64,000 nt of DNA from Gigaspora rosea (GCA_003550325.1 QKWP01000513.1:97184-161183); one strand, 5' to 3'; positions 44,276-55,544 are shown, counted from the first letter of the stretch. Notes: generated by a model from the letters alone, not told the origin. Translations and numbers: made by a program.

Positions 44276-45400
44276 TTGTATTCTTGTCAATGTACAAATA
44301 TCATATGTCCCTCCATGTAGGGCGTCCGGGGTCTGATTATCTTGAATAAAAAAGCTCTCCTCCGAAGTGAGCACTTTGACTTGGAAAAAAAAATAACTTT
44401 ATTATAACATTGAAATTTACCAGAATTTAATAAAAAATCCTTTTTCATTTTGGGGTTATATCCACCCTTTTTACTGCAAAGCCCCCATATTTGCATATTA
44501 TTATATAAATCTGCAATATTTCGTAATATTTTGCAATAATTCACAAAATTTTAAAATTTTTTAAAATTTTTGCATTTTAATATAAAATTTTAGAGAATTT
44601 CTATTTGTACACTGAGTGTATATACACGGGTAATGTAAAAACAAACTGGTATCTTAAAATTTTGATTATGAAACCACCTTTTATTTTCTAATAAAAAAAA
44701 TTTCTTGAGAAATTTTGGTATAAATAACTCTCGCTATAATCCCAAACCCATCCTTATCCTAACCATAAGCAAGGGTTTAATTTTTTGTTTGTAAACCTTG
44801 TTTTAANTCTTCAAATTTTAATTTCGGGTTTTAGAACCCGAAATGCTTTCGTTCTCATGTATAGGCTAGTTGTATTCTTGTCAATGTACAAATATCATAT
44901 GTCCCTCCATGTAGGGCGTCCGGGGTCTGATTATCTTGAATAAAAAAGCTCTCCTCCGAAGTGAGCACTTTGACTTGGAAAAAAAAATAACTTTATTATA
45001 ACATTGAAATTTACCAGAATTTAATAAAAAATCCTTTTTCATTTTGGGGTTATATCCACCCTTTTTACTGCAAAGCCCCCATATTTGCATATTATTATAT
45101 AAATCTGCAATATTTCGTAATATTTTGCAATAATTCACAAAATTTTAAAATTTTTTAAAATTTTTGCATTTTAATATAAAATTTTAGAGAATTTCTATTT
45201 GTACACTGAGTGTATATACACGGGTAATGTAAAAACAAACTGGTATCTTAAAATTTTGATTATGAAACCACCTTTTATTTTCTAATAAAAAAAATTTCTT
45301 GAGAAATTTTGGTATAAATAACTCTCGCTATAATCCCAAACCCATCCTTATCCTAACCATAAGCAAGGGTTTAATTTTTTGTTTGTAAACCTTGTTTTAA
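44214..45400. other. Perfect 593-bp duplication on both sides of a single N
   Basis: 44214-44806 and 44808-45400 are identical with the N at 44807 between them. Two identical minus-strand frames (44287-44544; 44881-45138) result. This is what a scaffolder leaves when overlapping contig ends are not merged; I read it as an assembly artefact, not biology. The segment itself contains the repeat tail also seen at 25555-25745. Confidence 0.85.
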
Positions 45401-45634
45401 TTGATATATTACACAATTTGTAAATTAATAAATTATACTCGTGTATAAACACTATGTGTAAATAAATTTTCTTTATTTTATATTTTTTATTATTATCATT
45501 ATACATTATATATTATCAATCATCCAATTTGTCACATGTAAATTTCATATATATAAAATTTACATCTAATAATTGTATAACAAATTAGATGACTGTTATA
45601 TTTTTAAATTAAATATATATTTTAATAAATATTA

Positions 45635-45949
45635 CTATAAACGGCCATATAAAAGACCAGGGTCTGTTATATTTTCTCAATTTTAAACCCGATAGTAGAC
45701 CCGGGGGTCTATTGTACATATGGGGGTCCAGTACCAGGCAATATAAATATAGTATATTAGTACAAGTAATATGCTATTTTCACTATTTGAACGTTTATCC
45801 TATAGTATGCCCGGGTTTTTTATCAGTTTAGATCCTCTAGTATACCTGGGTCTCTTAACTTTTCCAAAAATCTCAACCTATACAGTAGACCCAGGGATGA
45901 TACGTGGGAGATCTACTATCATGGGGATCTTTTATATGGCCGTTTACGG
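45635..45949. mobile_element. Tc1/mariner-type palindromic MITE
   Basis: Ends CTATAAACGGCCATATAAAA and, complemented, CCGTAAACGGCCATATAAAA, with TA on both sides (45633-45634; 45950-45951). Interior has four copies of AGTA(G/T)ACC(C/T)GGG in alternating context. 315 bp; the frame at 45771-46010 is accidental. Confidence 0.8.
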
Positions 45950-45994
45950 TACATATTTTATTATATATTATATTTTAATTATGAATTTAACTAC

Positions 45995-46310
45995 AAATAA
46001 CCTGTGGTGATCATTACTGGTATGTAATTAACTAATAATGATAAACCAAAAAAAAAGTTTATTTCATTTACTTTAGGGTTAGGGCAAGGCCTAGGATTTT
46101 AGCAAAATGTTTGATATATGCAAAATTTAGCAAGAAATTTTTTTTACTAAAATGTCGAAGGTAGTTTCTTAGACAAATTCTTGAGATATTAGCATTTTTT
46201 TAAAAAAAATTTTATTTTTGTTATACAAACTGATTTGCACATTACACCTGATCCTGCAAATTTATTGACTAATTATATACCAGTGATAATCATTGCCAGT
46301 TATAGTTAGT
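45995..46310. repeat. MITE-like repeat with GGTGAT-ATTACTGG ends, copy 2
   Basis: Same order as 4663-4975: GGTGATCATTACTGGTAT, AAAATTTAGCAAGAAATTTT, ACACCTGATCCTGC, then the inverted end. Contains TTTAGGGTTAGGGC. Confidence 0.55.
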
Positions 46311-46626
46311 AAAATTCTTTAATTATTATATATTCTTTACAGTATTATTTTTATATTAGTACATATTATTTTAACTACTTTCGCACTTTGTTGTATCTAA
46401 TTCTATTACTATTCGTAGAAGAAAAAAAAAACTAACTCTATACACTTATTTTCACACTCCTTACAGTTAGCTATCATCAGGAAATTTTTTATATAAATAA
46501 ATATCGATATATAACAATTAATCGATATATATCGATTAAAAATTATCGATATATTTCGATAAACTAGTTATATATCGATATGTATCTATAATCGATATAT
46601 AGCATAAATAAATATAAATCATTATA

Positions 46627-46976
46627 TAGTACGGGACAGTAAAAAACATCCAATCTATACATATAGGCGCCAATTTTGGGTGCTTATATAATCAATTCTG
46701 ATTGGCTAATTTTTGTGCAATTGATTTTGATTGGCTAAAAACCTATATATGTTTTCTTTTTTTTATATTAAACGCCAATTTTTGAAACTCATATAAACTT
46801 TAATGCCTTATAACTTCCTTAAAATTAAAAATAAAAAAATTCCTCTGACAGAAATGTAGTTTATCTAAAAATCTATCAATTTGTCAGAGGGTTTTTGATT
46901 TAATTTTTTTTAAAAAAGTTATAACAATTTAAAGATTTACTAATAACGAGTGGATGCCTTTTACTGTCCGGTACTG
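46627..46976 (+). mobile_element. Tc1/mariner-type MITE, copy 2
   Basis: Ends TAGTACGGGACAGTAAAAAA and, complemented, CAGTACCGGACAGTAAAAGG, TA on both sides. Inverted relative to the copy at 3492-3817. Contains two GATTGGCTAA motifs and a CCTCTGACA inverted pair. Confidence 0.85.
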
Positions 46977-47374
46977 TATATATATTAATCGATTTATATC
47001 ATATTTGTTAAACCCGATATATAGCGATTAATGGATAATAATCATCGCGAAACAGATTTCGCTTTCCCGTGATCTAATCTTGTATCATGTAACATACTGG
47101 ATCTTTTATTTGATCTTTTTTTTTTATTTAAATCTTTTTGATCTTATTTTTTTTATATATTTTTTTTTTGAAATTTTTTTCTTTATATGATTATTTTTTT
47201 TGTACTAAATTAATTTAATTTATTTATTTATTTATTTATTTTCTTTAGAAACCTTATTTCACTTACTAGAACGTAGAAGACCCCAAGCGGATTAGAAAAA
47301 TTATAGAGTGAAGATTTCCCACCTGCCTTCCAGAAGTACATTCGTTTTTAGGAATTATTTATTATTGGCGAGAA

Positions 47375-48265
47375 AGTAGGTTGCATGAATCTACCTACAT
47401 AAAGATAAGTTTTTTTTTTGTATGGTTTTCTCTTTTTTTTTGTTATTATAACTGATACTAATACATTTTTTTAGTGTTTTCTTGCACGGCGCTTTTCGGT
47501 ATTTCGATATCTTTCTTGTGGCCAAGTGAAAAGTAGGTTGCACAAATCTACATAGAGTTAAGTATTTTTTTTGTATGTTTTTTTCTTTTTTTATCATTAC
47601 AACTGACACTAATACATTTTTTTGGCGGTTTCTTTGCATGGCGTTTTTCGGTATTTCGACATCATTCTTGCAGTGAAGTGATGCAATTCTTGTGGTGAAG
47701 CAATGCAGTTCTTGTGGTAAAGTGACAGCATTTTTGTGGTGAAATATGACGTTCTTGTGGTGAAATGACAACATTTTTGCTGTGAAGTGACAGCGTAATG
47801 ACAATGTTCTTGTGGTGAAATGACGATGTTCTTGCAGTAAAGTAATGCTGTTCTTACAGTAATTTGACAGTGTTCTTGTAGTAATTCGACGGGCGTTCTT
47901 GCGGTGCTTCGACATTGTGGTAAGTAAAATGACGACTTTCTTGTTGTAACTTAATAGCGTTTTTGAAGTGAATTGACGGTGTGTTTGTACGCGTTCTTGT
48001 GAATTATAGAATTCTTATGGTATTCTCGTATGTGTTCTTGTGGTGAAGCGACACCATTCTCGACGACGTTCTTGTGGCGATTATATGGCGTTCTTGTAGT
48101 AAAGTGATGATGTTCTTGTGGTAACTTGGATGGCATTTTTGTAGTGACTTGTAGTAAATTGACGGTATTCTTCTTGTATGTTCTTGTGGTGATTTAATGG
48201 TGTTATTGTAGTGAAGCAATTGTGTTCTTGCAGTGAATTAATGCATTTTTGTGGTAAGTTGGGTA
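47375..48265. repeat. 145-bp duplication followed by a 22-bp minisatellite
   Basis: 47375-47515 and 47520-47660 are direct copies (GTAGGTTGCA-GAATCTAC ... CGGTATTTCGA). From about 47645 to 48265 a 22-base unit, TTCTTGTGGTGAAGTGACGATG in degenerate form (written here as two parts TTCTTGTGGTGAA and GTGACGATG), recurs about 28 times with occasional 21-mers. The 174-codon minus-strand frame at 47391-47915 is the translation of these repeats (H-H-K-N, T-T-R-T) and not a gene. Confidence 0.85.
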
Positions 48266-50261
48266 CTTCTTGTGATGAAAATAATATAATACCTAATATT
48301 TTAATAAAAAAAATTTATATTACTAACATATAGTAATTATAGAATAATTATATAATGTAAAAATATATATAGTTTTTAAATAAATTAAAAATTTTTTAAA
48401 ATCGAATTTTTTTAATTATATATTTTTTATTATCAAATTATTAATTGTTTTTATATTGATTATATATTGATTATTAACTATCATGGATATGTATCGATTA
48501 TAATCACTATCAATATATTGGTTATATATCGATTACTAACTATTATAGATATATATCGATACTAAATACCCCTGCCGATTTCTATCAATAGTGATAGTAA
48601 TCAATATATATCTGATACAGATATTAATCAATATATATCTGATAAGATATATATCGATTAATATCTGTATCAGATATATATAGATTACTATCACTATGGA
48701 TAAAAATCAGCAGGGTATTTAGTATCAATATATATCTGACTTGTTAGTAATCGATATATATCTATATATAAAATTTGCTGATGATTATCTTTGCTTCTTT
48801 GTTTTAACTATCATTTTTGCTTCAGCTATTTTTTTTGTTTTAACTATCACCTTCATTTCTCTCTTTTTTCTAAACACTTCTAAAAAATAGGCTAGAGAAA
48901 TCTAGTAAGTTCTTGCAAAGTGCTAAAGAAGTTAGTGTTTTTACAAAGTACCAGAATAAAATAAATTAATAAAAAAAAGTTTAAAAAAAAAAAACCAAAA
49001 AATATCAAACAAAAAAATAAATAAAGTGAAACTTTGCAAAAACTTGCAAAAACTTGTATCAAACTAAATCATTTCTTTAAAAAAGCATTTTTGGAAATTT
49101 AGAAATTGCTAAAGAAATCAGTTATGTGTTTTTGCAAAGTGTCAGAAGTCTAAGTTGGCATACAAAGTCAAATTGGTGTTCTTACAAAGTGCCAAATAGT
49201 TGTTGGTTTTCTTGCAAAAGACTAGTGTTTTTGTAAAGTATAAAAATTAAAAAAAAATAAATGAATAAATAAAAACAAAATGAAAACAAAAAACAAAATG
49301 AAAAAATCTAATTTATAAAGATCTAATCTGGTTTTGTAACATTATACAAAATTGTGAAATATTTCGAAATATAGTTCAATATATCCAATATGCCCTTGAT
49401 ATGACCCAGGTTGCAAATATACTGATCTAGCTTAGTTTTCCAGGTCTAAAATATTTGAAAATATTTTGAATTATTTCAAAATAAAATATTTCAAAAATAT
49501 TTTTTGTGAAATATTTTGAATTATATCGCAGTTTGCCAAAAGATTTCACAGGTTTGCAAGATCTTTTGAAAAATTTCACCACTATAAATTTGCTAATAAT
49601 ATTTTACTTTAATATCATTAAAGCGTCTTTCTAACTAATTTACAAAGTATAGTTTGTTAAGTATATATAGAGTTAGTAATAAGATTGCATTTAACAATTT
49701 TAATTATTTTTAAAGAAGTGAATTTTGTTCCTGCAAATACCAATATGTATGCTATCTCTATATAAATATACCAACTAGTAGCAATAGAGTATAGCAATAA
49801 CATATGTTGAATCGGTGCTTTGTTATTATTGCTAAAAGACTTATTAGTATAGTATAGAGATTGGAACTGTTAATCATTTAACCGCCTATAATCATTTATT
49901 TATGTTATACGATTAAACGAGTACCAATTTTAATAAACGATTAAAAACTGTTAAATTATTCACTTAACCACTTTTTAAATCTTATACGATTAATCATTTA
50001 ATGGTCATTTAATGCCTTACATGGAGACAAAAAATATGCACGTAGTAAATAGCATGTGCTGTATGCACATGAATCATTAATTGTTTAATCACTAGATGAT
50101 ATAATATAACCTATGACCTATGTTCACACAGGGCAAACAAATATACATTACACATATTATTATATCGGTACTTAGCTTAAGGTATAAACATAAAAAAATC
50201 TTAATCAAGAATAAAAATTTCATCGATAATTCTGTAATGCAAAATAAGAAAAACATAATAA

Positions 50262-50433
50262 TTGTGGCAGTTATAATGAAATTAGATTAAAATGAAATTT
50301 TGGATCTTATTGTTTAGGGTTAGGGGTTAAGGTTAGAGGTTAGCTTTAGAGTAGAGTTTATGTTAAACAAGTATAAGTGGGTTTTAGAAGGTTGAAGGTT
50401 AAATGCTTCATTTTAAATTATGATCTGTGACAA
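50262..50433. mobile_element. CCCTAA-rich MITE, copy 2, nested in the hAT
   Basis: Ends TTGTGGCAGTTATAATG and, complemented, TTGTCACAGATCATAATT, flanked by TAATAA (50256-50261; 50434-50439). Contains TTAGGGTTAGGGGTTAAGG. Same family as 20675-20885. Confidence 0.7.
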
Positions 50434-50642
50434 TAATAAAAATTATAAGTTTAAAATCTTGCAGGTTTTTACCTGGCTAAACTCATTGATGGCATGCGTT
50501 CAAATAAGCAGGCATAAATGATAGTATGATATATAAAATTTGTATACCATTATACTAAAATTGGAATTTGATAATACGTTTAATGTTAATAAACAAATAA
50601 AACATTAAAACAAAAAATTAAATCAACTTCTTTTGTTTAACG

Positions 50643-53046
50643 ATGAATATGTAAGATAACGATAATGAAAACCAGGTAGATGATTCAGAAACTGATAGTG
50701 AAGTTGAAAGTAATCATAGCAGTAATGAGGCAGGGCCTTCTTCTAAATCATTATCATCCCAGTTAAAAGATAATAAAAAAACTGCTAGTTTACCAAAAAA
50801 AAGAAAAAGCGTAAACGTATAGCTGAAGCATGGAAATATTTTGAACAAGAAGGATCATTTGCAGTGTGTCAAGTTGAAATAACTAAGGATGGAATAAAAA
50901 AAATGTGGTTATAAATATGATCATACTAACACAAATTCGACCTCATCTATGAACTACCATGTAACTCAAGAACATAATATAGTTCTTGAAAATCTAGCCA
51001 AAAAGGGATTATTTTTAATTTATATATTGTATAAATAAATTTATATTTATTCAAACTACCAAAATAGGTAAAAAAAAAAGAACCTGCCCAGGCTACACTT
51101 GAACAGGTTACGGAAAATATAAGACTGCATGGTCCAAATAAACAAAACAAGTTACAAGCTGCATGTGCAGAGTGAATTACTATAGATTCCTTACCCTTTA
51201 ATATGCTTCGTGGAAACAGATTTCAACGTTTTATGAAAAAAATTGATTCCAGATTTAAACCACCATCTAATAAGTTGTGTAAAGAACTTATAATAGTGAA
51301 TTGTCAAGATGGAATAATTAAATTTAAAGAAAAGATTAATGAAACATGTGAATATGCTGCAATAACCACGGATCTCTGGACTGCACGGTCTAAATTTGGA
51401 TATATTGGCATCACGATTCATTGGCTAACGCCTAATTTTGAAATCATTGACATGCTTCTTACAATTGAACGTATGCAATATCCTCATACAGCTGAGAGAA
51501 TATATGATTATCTTTGTAATAAGATGCATGAATTTGGATTAAATGAAAAATTGTTTATAGGGATCACTGACAGTGGCTCAAACATGAAAAAAGCTTTTCT
51601 AATTTGGGAAGATATCGAACGACTATCTTGTTTCGCTCATATGCTCCAACTATCAGTAGTAAAAGGCCTAAAAAAAATTACTCTTTATGTTAAAAAATTT
51701 AAAAAATTGGTAAAATTTTTCACAAAATCAGTTAAACAATCTGAACGACTTAATGCAGTACAAATAGACCTTGCACGACAAAATCATATTCGAGAAGAAA
51801 ATGTTGAAATTCTTCGATTTAATGAATTGTCAAACCTTGATATGGATCAAGAAATCGGTTCAGCAGAAGAAGAAGAAGTTGCAGAGCAAGAAGAATCAAC
51901 AATAAAAATTTTGCATAACAGATCTGAAGTCTGCACTAGATGGAATTCTAGTTATTATTCGTGGGCACAGCTTTTAGAACTAAAGGATGTAATTATATGG
52001 CTTGCATCTGTATTCCATTAAAAAAAGGGAATGAAAATAAGAAAGACGGCCAAATATTATCTCAGCTACTTTTAAAAGATTATGAATGTGATCTGTTGAA
52101 AAGAATTTTTGTTGCATTAAAACCATTCAAGCTTGCAACAAAATTCTTTTTAGGAAGCAAATATCCCACCCTTTCATTAATGTACCCAACAATCCGAGAA
52201 TTACAAAATCAATATATGCATAGTGATGAAATTAGTAATAGTGAAGATGATGAAGACAATGATCGTAAATTTTTGCTGGGCCTATATTATTTTTTTGACA
52301 ACTAAAATAAAATATAAAAATAGTTACAGAAACCTAAACCTATTTGTGTATTTATAGAATCAGACATTCTGTTAGATTCTGAAAATGAAAATGAAGATGA
52401 ATTTTATTCACAATTAGATTCAGTTTGTGATGCTCGCTCACATGCTTTATCATTACCACCTAATCTCGATCTTATAGAAAAAGAATTTAAAAATGCTATT
52501 TTTAATTCTTTAGAAAAAAATTGGTATGATTTTCATGAAATCGGATTAGTTGCTACTCTCTTAGATCCTCGAACAAAAAAAATTTCATTATTCACTAGTA
52601 AAGAACGTGAAAAGGCCTGAATGAAGTTAAGAGATGAATTTGAGAAGTTACAATGGCTTAATATTAGTAGTGATAGTCAACTGGAACAAGAAACATTACC
52701 GACAGCTCCTGAAATTACGCAAAATCTATTTTTTGAAGGCATTTTTGGAGTACAAGACCATAAAGACATTGCACCTTTAGATGAGGTTATACAATACTTA
52801 GATCTTGCTCCTGTGAATTATAATGCCAATTCTTGGCAATGGTGGAATAATTACAAAAGTGAATTTCCAATTTTATCAATATTAGTACATAGGTATTTGT
52901 GCATACTAGTGACATCAGTCCACTGCGAGAGACTCTTCTCAAATGCAGGAAACCTGATTACATCTAAACGTACACGATTAGGCTCAAATATTATAGGGAA
53001 AATACTTTTTCTAAAGCATAATGATGAATATCTAAATATGTCTTAG
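50643..53046 (+). pseudogene. hAT transposase with BED zinc finger, several breaks
   Basis: An acidic, Ser-rich leader (D-S-E-T-D-S-E-V-E-S-N) is followed by a BED finger at 50815-50990 (W-K-Y-F-E-Q-E-G ... C-G-Y-K-Y-D ... S-M-N-Y-H-V-T-Q-E-H). The catalytic region has T-T-D-L-W-T-A-R (51370), G-I-T-D-S-G-S-N-M (51562), C-F-A-H-M-L-Q-L (51629), T-R-W-N-S-S-Y-Y (51936) and L-L-D-P-R-T-K (52561). The C-terminal dimerisation region is 52836-53030 with W-W-N-N-Y, F-P-I-L-S-I-L, S-V-H-C-E-R-L-F-S-N-A-G and K-R-T-R-L-G. The first ATG (50643) is followed by TAA at codon 4; other stops are TGA 51171, TAA 52303 and TGA 52618. Frame changes lie in A-runs near 50805, 50900 and 52018. An intron may cover 51010-51065. 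It would cut and paste the hAT in the nucleus if intact. Confidence 0.88.
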
Positions 53047-54003
53047 AATTTTAGATTTACATTGCGAAGCAGCAGGTTAATTTATACTTGGACTAGAAAT
53101 TAATTCAGACAATGCAATTACTTTAAGTAATCATGGAGCGACTTGTATGATGATAAAAAAGTTATATGCTATCATTAAAAAGAACAAACGCAAGTTATTA
53201 AGAAAACTGATTTTTTGCAAACTTGCATGATATTCGATATATTATAGTCAGGATTAAATTCGATTATTAATGTATTTGCATAGGTGAATTTTATTAAAAG
53301 CGGTAACAATCAGTTGTCAATTTGCTAAATTTGAAATGCATTCACTTGTGATTAAAATCAGCTAATATGGGAGAATAAAGGTATATTTTTGCTGCTTCAA
53401 TATCTAAATTTCGATTATATATAAATGTTTTTTTAAATGTCTTGTATAAATGTTGCCATATAGTTTGACATTTTTATAAAGTCCTGCAGAGTTGTATAAT
53501 GATAAATATTAGCTACACATCATATTCAACGATTAAAATAAAGGCTAATGACATAGTCATATTAATAGTGAGTTGATTACCATTATTGTTAAATGATTAA
53601 TAATAAAGTCCATTGTACAATTGCGATTAAACGGTTATACGATTAAGATTACGATTAAACAATTATTGATGATTAACCGCATAGTTTATGGTTACATGGC
53701 GCGATTAAATGGCTAACATAATTTTTCGCAAGTCCAATCTTTAGTATAGTATCACAGATTTTTTATTATCAATCTATTTGATTGTTATACAAAATCATAC
53801 AAGACATTTTATTAGCTATATATTATATAAGTTGGTCACCATAGTTTTACTAACCTCTAGATAGTACTAAAATCATCCAAATCAGATTACTGTATTACAA
53901 GATAATCAAATTTTTGTAAAATTTTATATAAATATACTGTATAGATTTCAAAAATTTTTTTTATATAGTCTAGAAGATCAAGTGCAACTATATAAAGTAT
54001 GTG

Positions 54004-54481
54004 GGGTGTTACATATTAAAACAGTTCTTTTTTACATATATTTTATTTTGAGATAATTGAGTTTAATAATTTGGTTTGATTTTCGGACTGATCTGGGATT
54101 AATTGATTTTGATTGGTTAAATGTAACAGGTGACTATCGGGTAATCTCATGATATATTGGCCTTACATGGCCTTGTGTAATTTTTCTTTTACAGTTATCT
54201 TAATATTTTATTATGCAAATCGACTTTCATTTATAATTGAAAAATATTGATCATACTTAAATTTATATAAATCTAATGAAAACACAATTTTCAAAAATTG
54301 CAAAAAAGTGCTGTTTTAATATGTAACACCAGTGTTAAAGATTTGATGTTCCCAGTATTCCCAGGAACATTTAAAAAAATTTAGGAATACTAAATTTAGA
54401 ATTTATATTCCTTATTAGGAACAAAGTGGAAACATAAAAGTTATAATTTGTGTTTTCTATAGAGATAGCTTTTTGGATATG

Positions 54482-54515
<34 letters not shown>

Positions 54516-54690
54516 AAGAGAGAGAAAAAGAGAAAAAGAAAGAGAGAGAAAGAGAAAGGTGAGAAAGAGAGAGAGAGAGAAAGAGAGAGATTAGCTATAG
54601 GAACATTAAAAATTTTTTGGGAACATAAATTTAATATTTTATGTTTCCAAAGAACAAAAAAAAAATTTCAAATCTTTTTCACTGTGTAAC
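54004..54690. mobile_element. Two nested inverted-end elements inside the split MITE
   Basis: GGTGTTACATATTAAAACAG at 54004 has a perfect inverted copy ending at 54330. A second pair, CAGTGTTAAAGATTTGA at 54330 and, complemented, CACAGTGAAAAAGATTTGA at about 54682, encloses the rest. The 54045-54240 segment is the repeat also at 43420. 54480-54592 is a (GA)n / (GAAA)n microsatellite. Order of insertion and duplications not resolved. Confidence 0.6.
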
Positions 54691-55178
54691 ACCCTATATA
54701 ATATTATTTATGGATGCCCTCTAATCTTACCAATCAAATTATTTTAAATTTTGTATAATGATTGAATATAAACAAAGACAAAAAATATATACAAAAATTA
54801 AAAAATCTAATTATTTTAAAAAAATTAAAAAATATTATAAGAATTTTTTGTTTTTATATGTAAAGTTTATGCTAAACAAGTTTACTTAAAGAACTAAAAG
54901 AAAATTATCTTAGTAAGCTTTTAAATATTATCAAAAAACTAAATAAAAAAATAAAAAAATAAAAAAATATATATTTTAAAATTAATCTTCTAAATAAACT
55001 TGTTTGATATGAAATTATTAAAATAAAAAATAACTTAAAATTATAATTTACAGTTAGCCAATCAAAATCAAGATATGAAATGCAATGTTGATTATAAGAT
55101 ATAAATAAAATATATATTTTTCTATTATTTAATAATTAGTAAAGATATTAAATTATATAAAATCAACAAAGGTATTAA

Positions 55179-55544
55179 AAGTAGAGTGAACATAGATTAT
55201 TTTTAATAGTAATCACGTTGTAATTATATGAAATCAGGTGATCAACCAATCAGGATTGTAAACAACATAGATTCAACCAATCAGAGTTAATAATTTTGTA
55301 TAATCTAAAAAAATTTGGGGTCATCTAAGTTTTTTTACTAATATATGAAGATAAATTTTTTCAAATGATATAGGGTTTGAAATTTTACTATAACAAATAA
55401 GAAGCTTCAAATTATATGGCATAAAATTTGGAGAATATTGGCTATAATTCTAAAAGTTTTATTAGAAGCATGTGTTTGCTTTCTATATAAAATTTTGCTA
55501 TATCATATAAATTATATGAAAATTGATCTATGTTCACCCTACCC
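55179..55544. mobile_element. TTAA-flanked MITE, copy 2
   Basis: Ends AAGTAGAGTGAACATAGATT and, complemented, GGGTAGGGTGAACATAGATC, with TTAA at 55175-55178 and 55545-55548. Internal order as in 2425-2792 (GAAATCAGGTGATC-ACCAAT, GTAAACAACATAGATTCAAC). Confidence 0.88.

Larger units (their letters stand above)
46474..48784. mobile_element. 2.3-kb inverted-end element carrying minisatellites
   Basis: Ends TCATCAGGAAATTTTTTATA and, complemented, TCATCAGCAAATTTTATATA, followed on both sides by ATATCGAT-rich tracts. Flanks join to the copy-C sequence without a clear target duplication. Inside: a mariner-type MITE (46627-46976), a 145-bp tandem duplication and a 22-bp minisatellite. No transposase. 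Class uncertain. Confidence 0.6.
46340..49610 (+). repeat. AT-rich dispersed repeat, copy B, split by an insertion
   Basis: 46374-46473 matches the start of copy C (ACTACTTTCGCACTT ... TTACAGTTAGCTAT). The match resumes at 48785 (TTATCTTTGCTTCTTTG) and runs through the CTTGCAAAGTGC units to TTCAAAATA/TTTGCAAGATCTTTTGAAA at about 49580, mirroring copy A. The uninterrupted copies give the empty site. Confidence 0.7.
49855..53743 (+). mobile_element. hAT transposon, 3,889 bp, with perfect 8-bp duplication
   Basis: Ends TAGAGATTGGAACTG and, complemented, TAAAGATTGGACTTG, flanked by GTATAGTA at 49847-49854 and 53744-53751. Subterminal regions are full of CGATTAAACG/TAATCATTTAA motifs in both orientations, possible transposase-binding repeats. 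One transposase gene inside, plus a 172-bp MITE (50262-50433) in the 5' leader. The element is structurally complete at the ends but the gene is broken. Confidence 0.9.
41757..53860. mobile_element. 12.1-kb hAT-type element without its own visible transposase
   Basis: Ends TAGGGGTTAGTAAAACTAT (41757) and, complemented, CTAGAGGTTAGTAAAACTAT (53860), similarity continuing to about 30 bp. Flanked by ATAGTACC (41749-41756) and ATAGTACT (53861-53868), an 8-bp duplication with one transition, as for hAT elements. It contains dispersed-repeat copies A and B, a TTTCGTC repeat, the N with its duplication, MITEs, and the complete 3.9-kb hAT. Since that hAT has different ends and its own duplication, it is a later guest. 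The original element was probably much smaller. Confidence 0.75.
41396..54720. mobile_element. Harbinger-like MITE, GGGGGCATCC family, split copy
   Basis: Left half 41396-41756 starts AGAGGACATCCATAAATAAC; right half begins 53861 and ends ATTTATGGATGCCCT at 54720; CTA flanks both outer ends (41393-41395; 54721-54723). The halves are parted by the 12.1-kb element at 41757-53860; the right half is split again by the insertions at about 54004-54690. Joined, the halves follow the family consensus (AGTACC then AAAATCATCC). Confidence 0.8.

Noticed and set aside
44214-45400. Two identical 593-bp direct repeats as a pair of long terminal repeats
   Set aside because: They abut across a single N, lack TG...CA ends, and enclose nothing; an unmerged assembly overlap explains them better.
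47391-47915. 174-codon minus-strand gene
   Set aside because: It is the translation of a 22-bp minisatellite and a 145-bp duplication; the peptide repeats follow the DNA units.
51191-51421. Minus-strand frame in the hAT gene
   Set aside because: Lies opposite conserved hAT transposase sequence.
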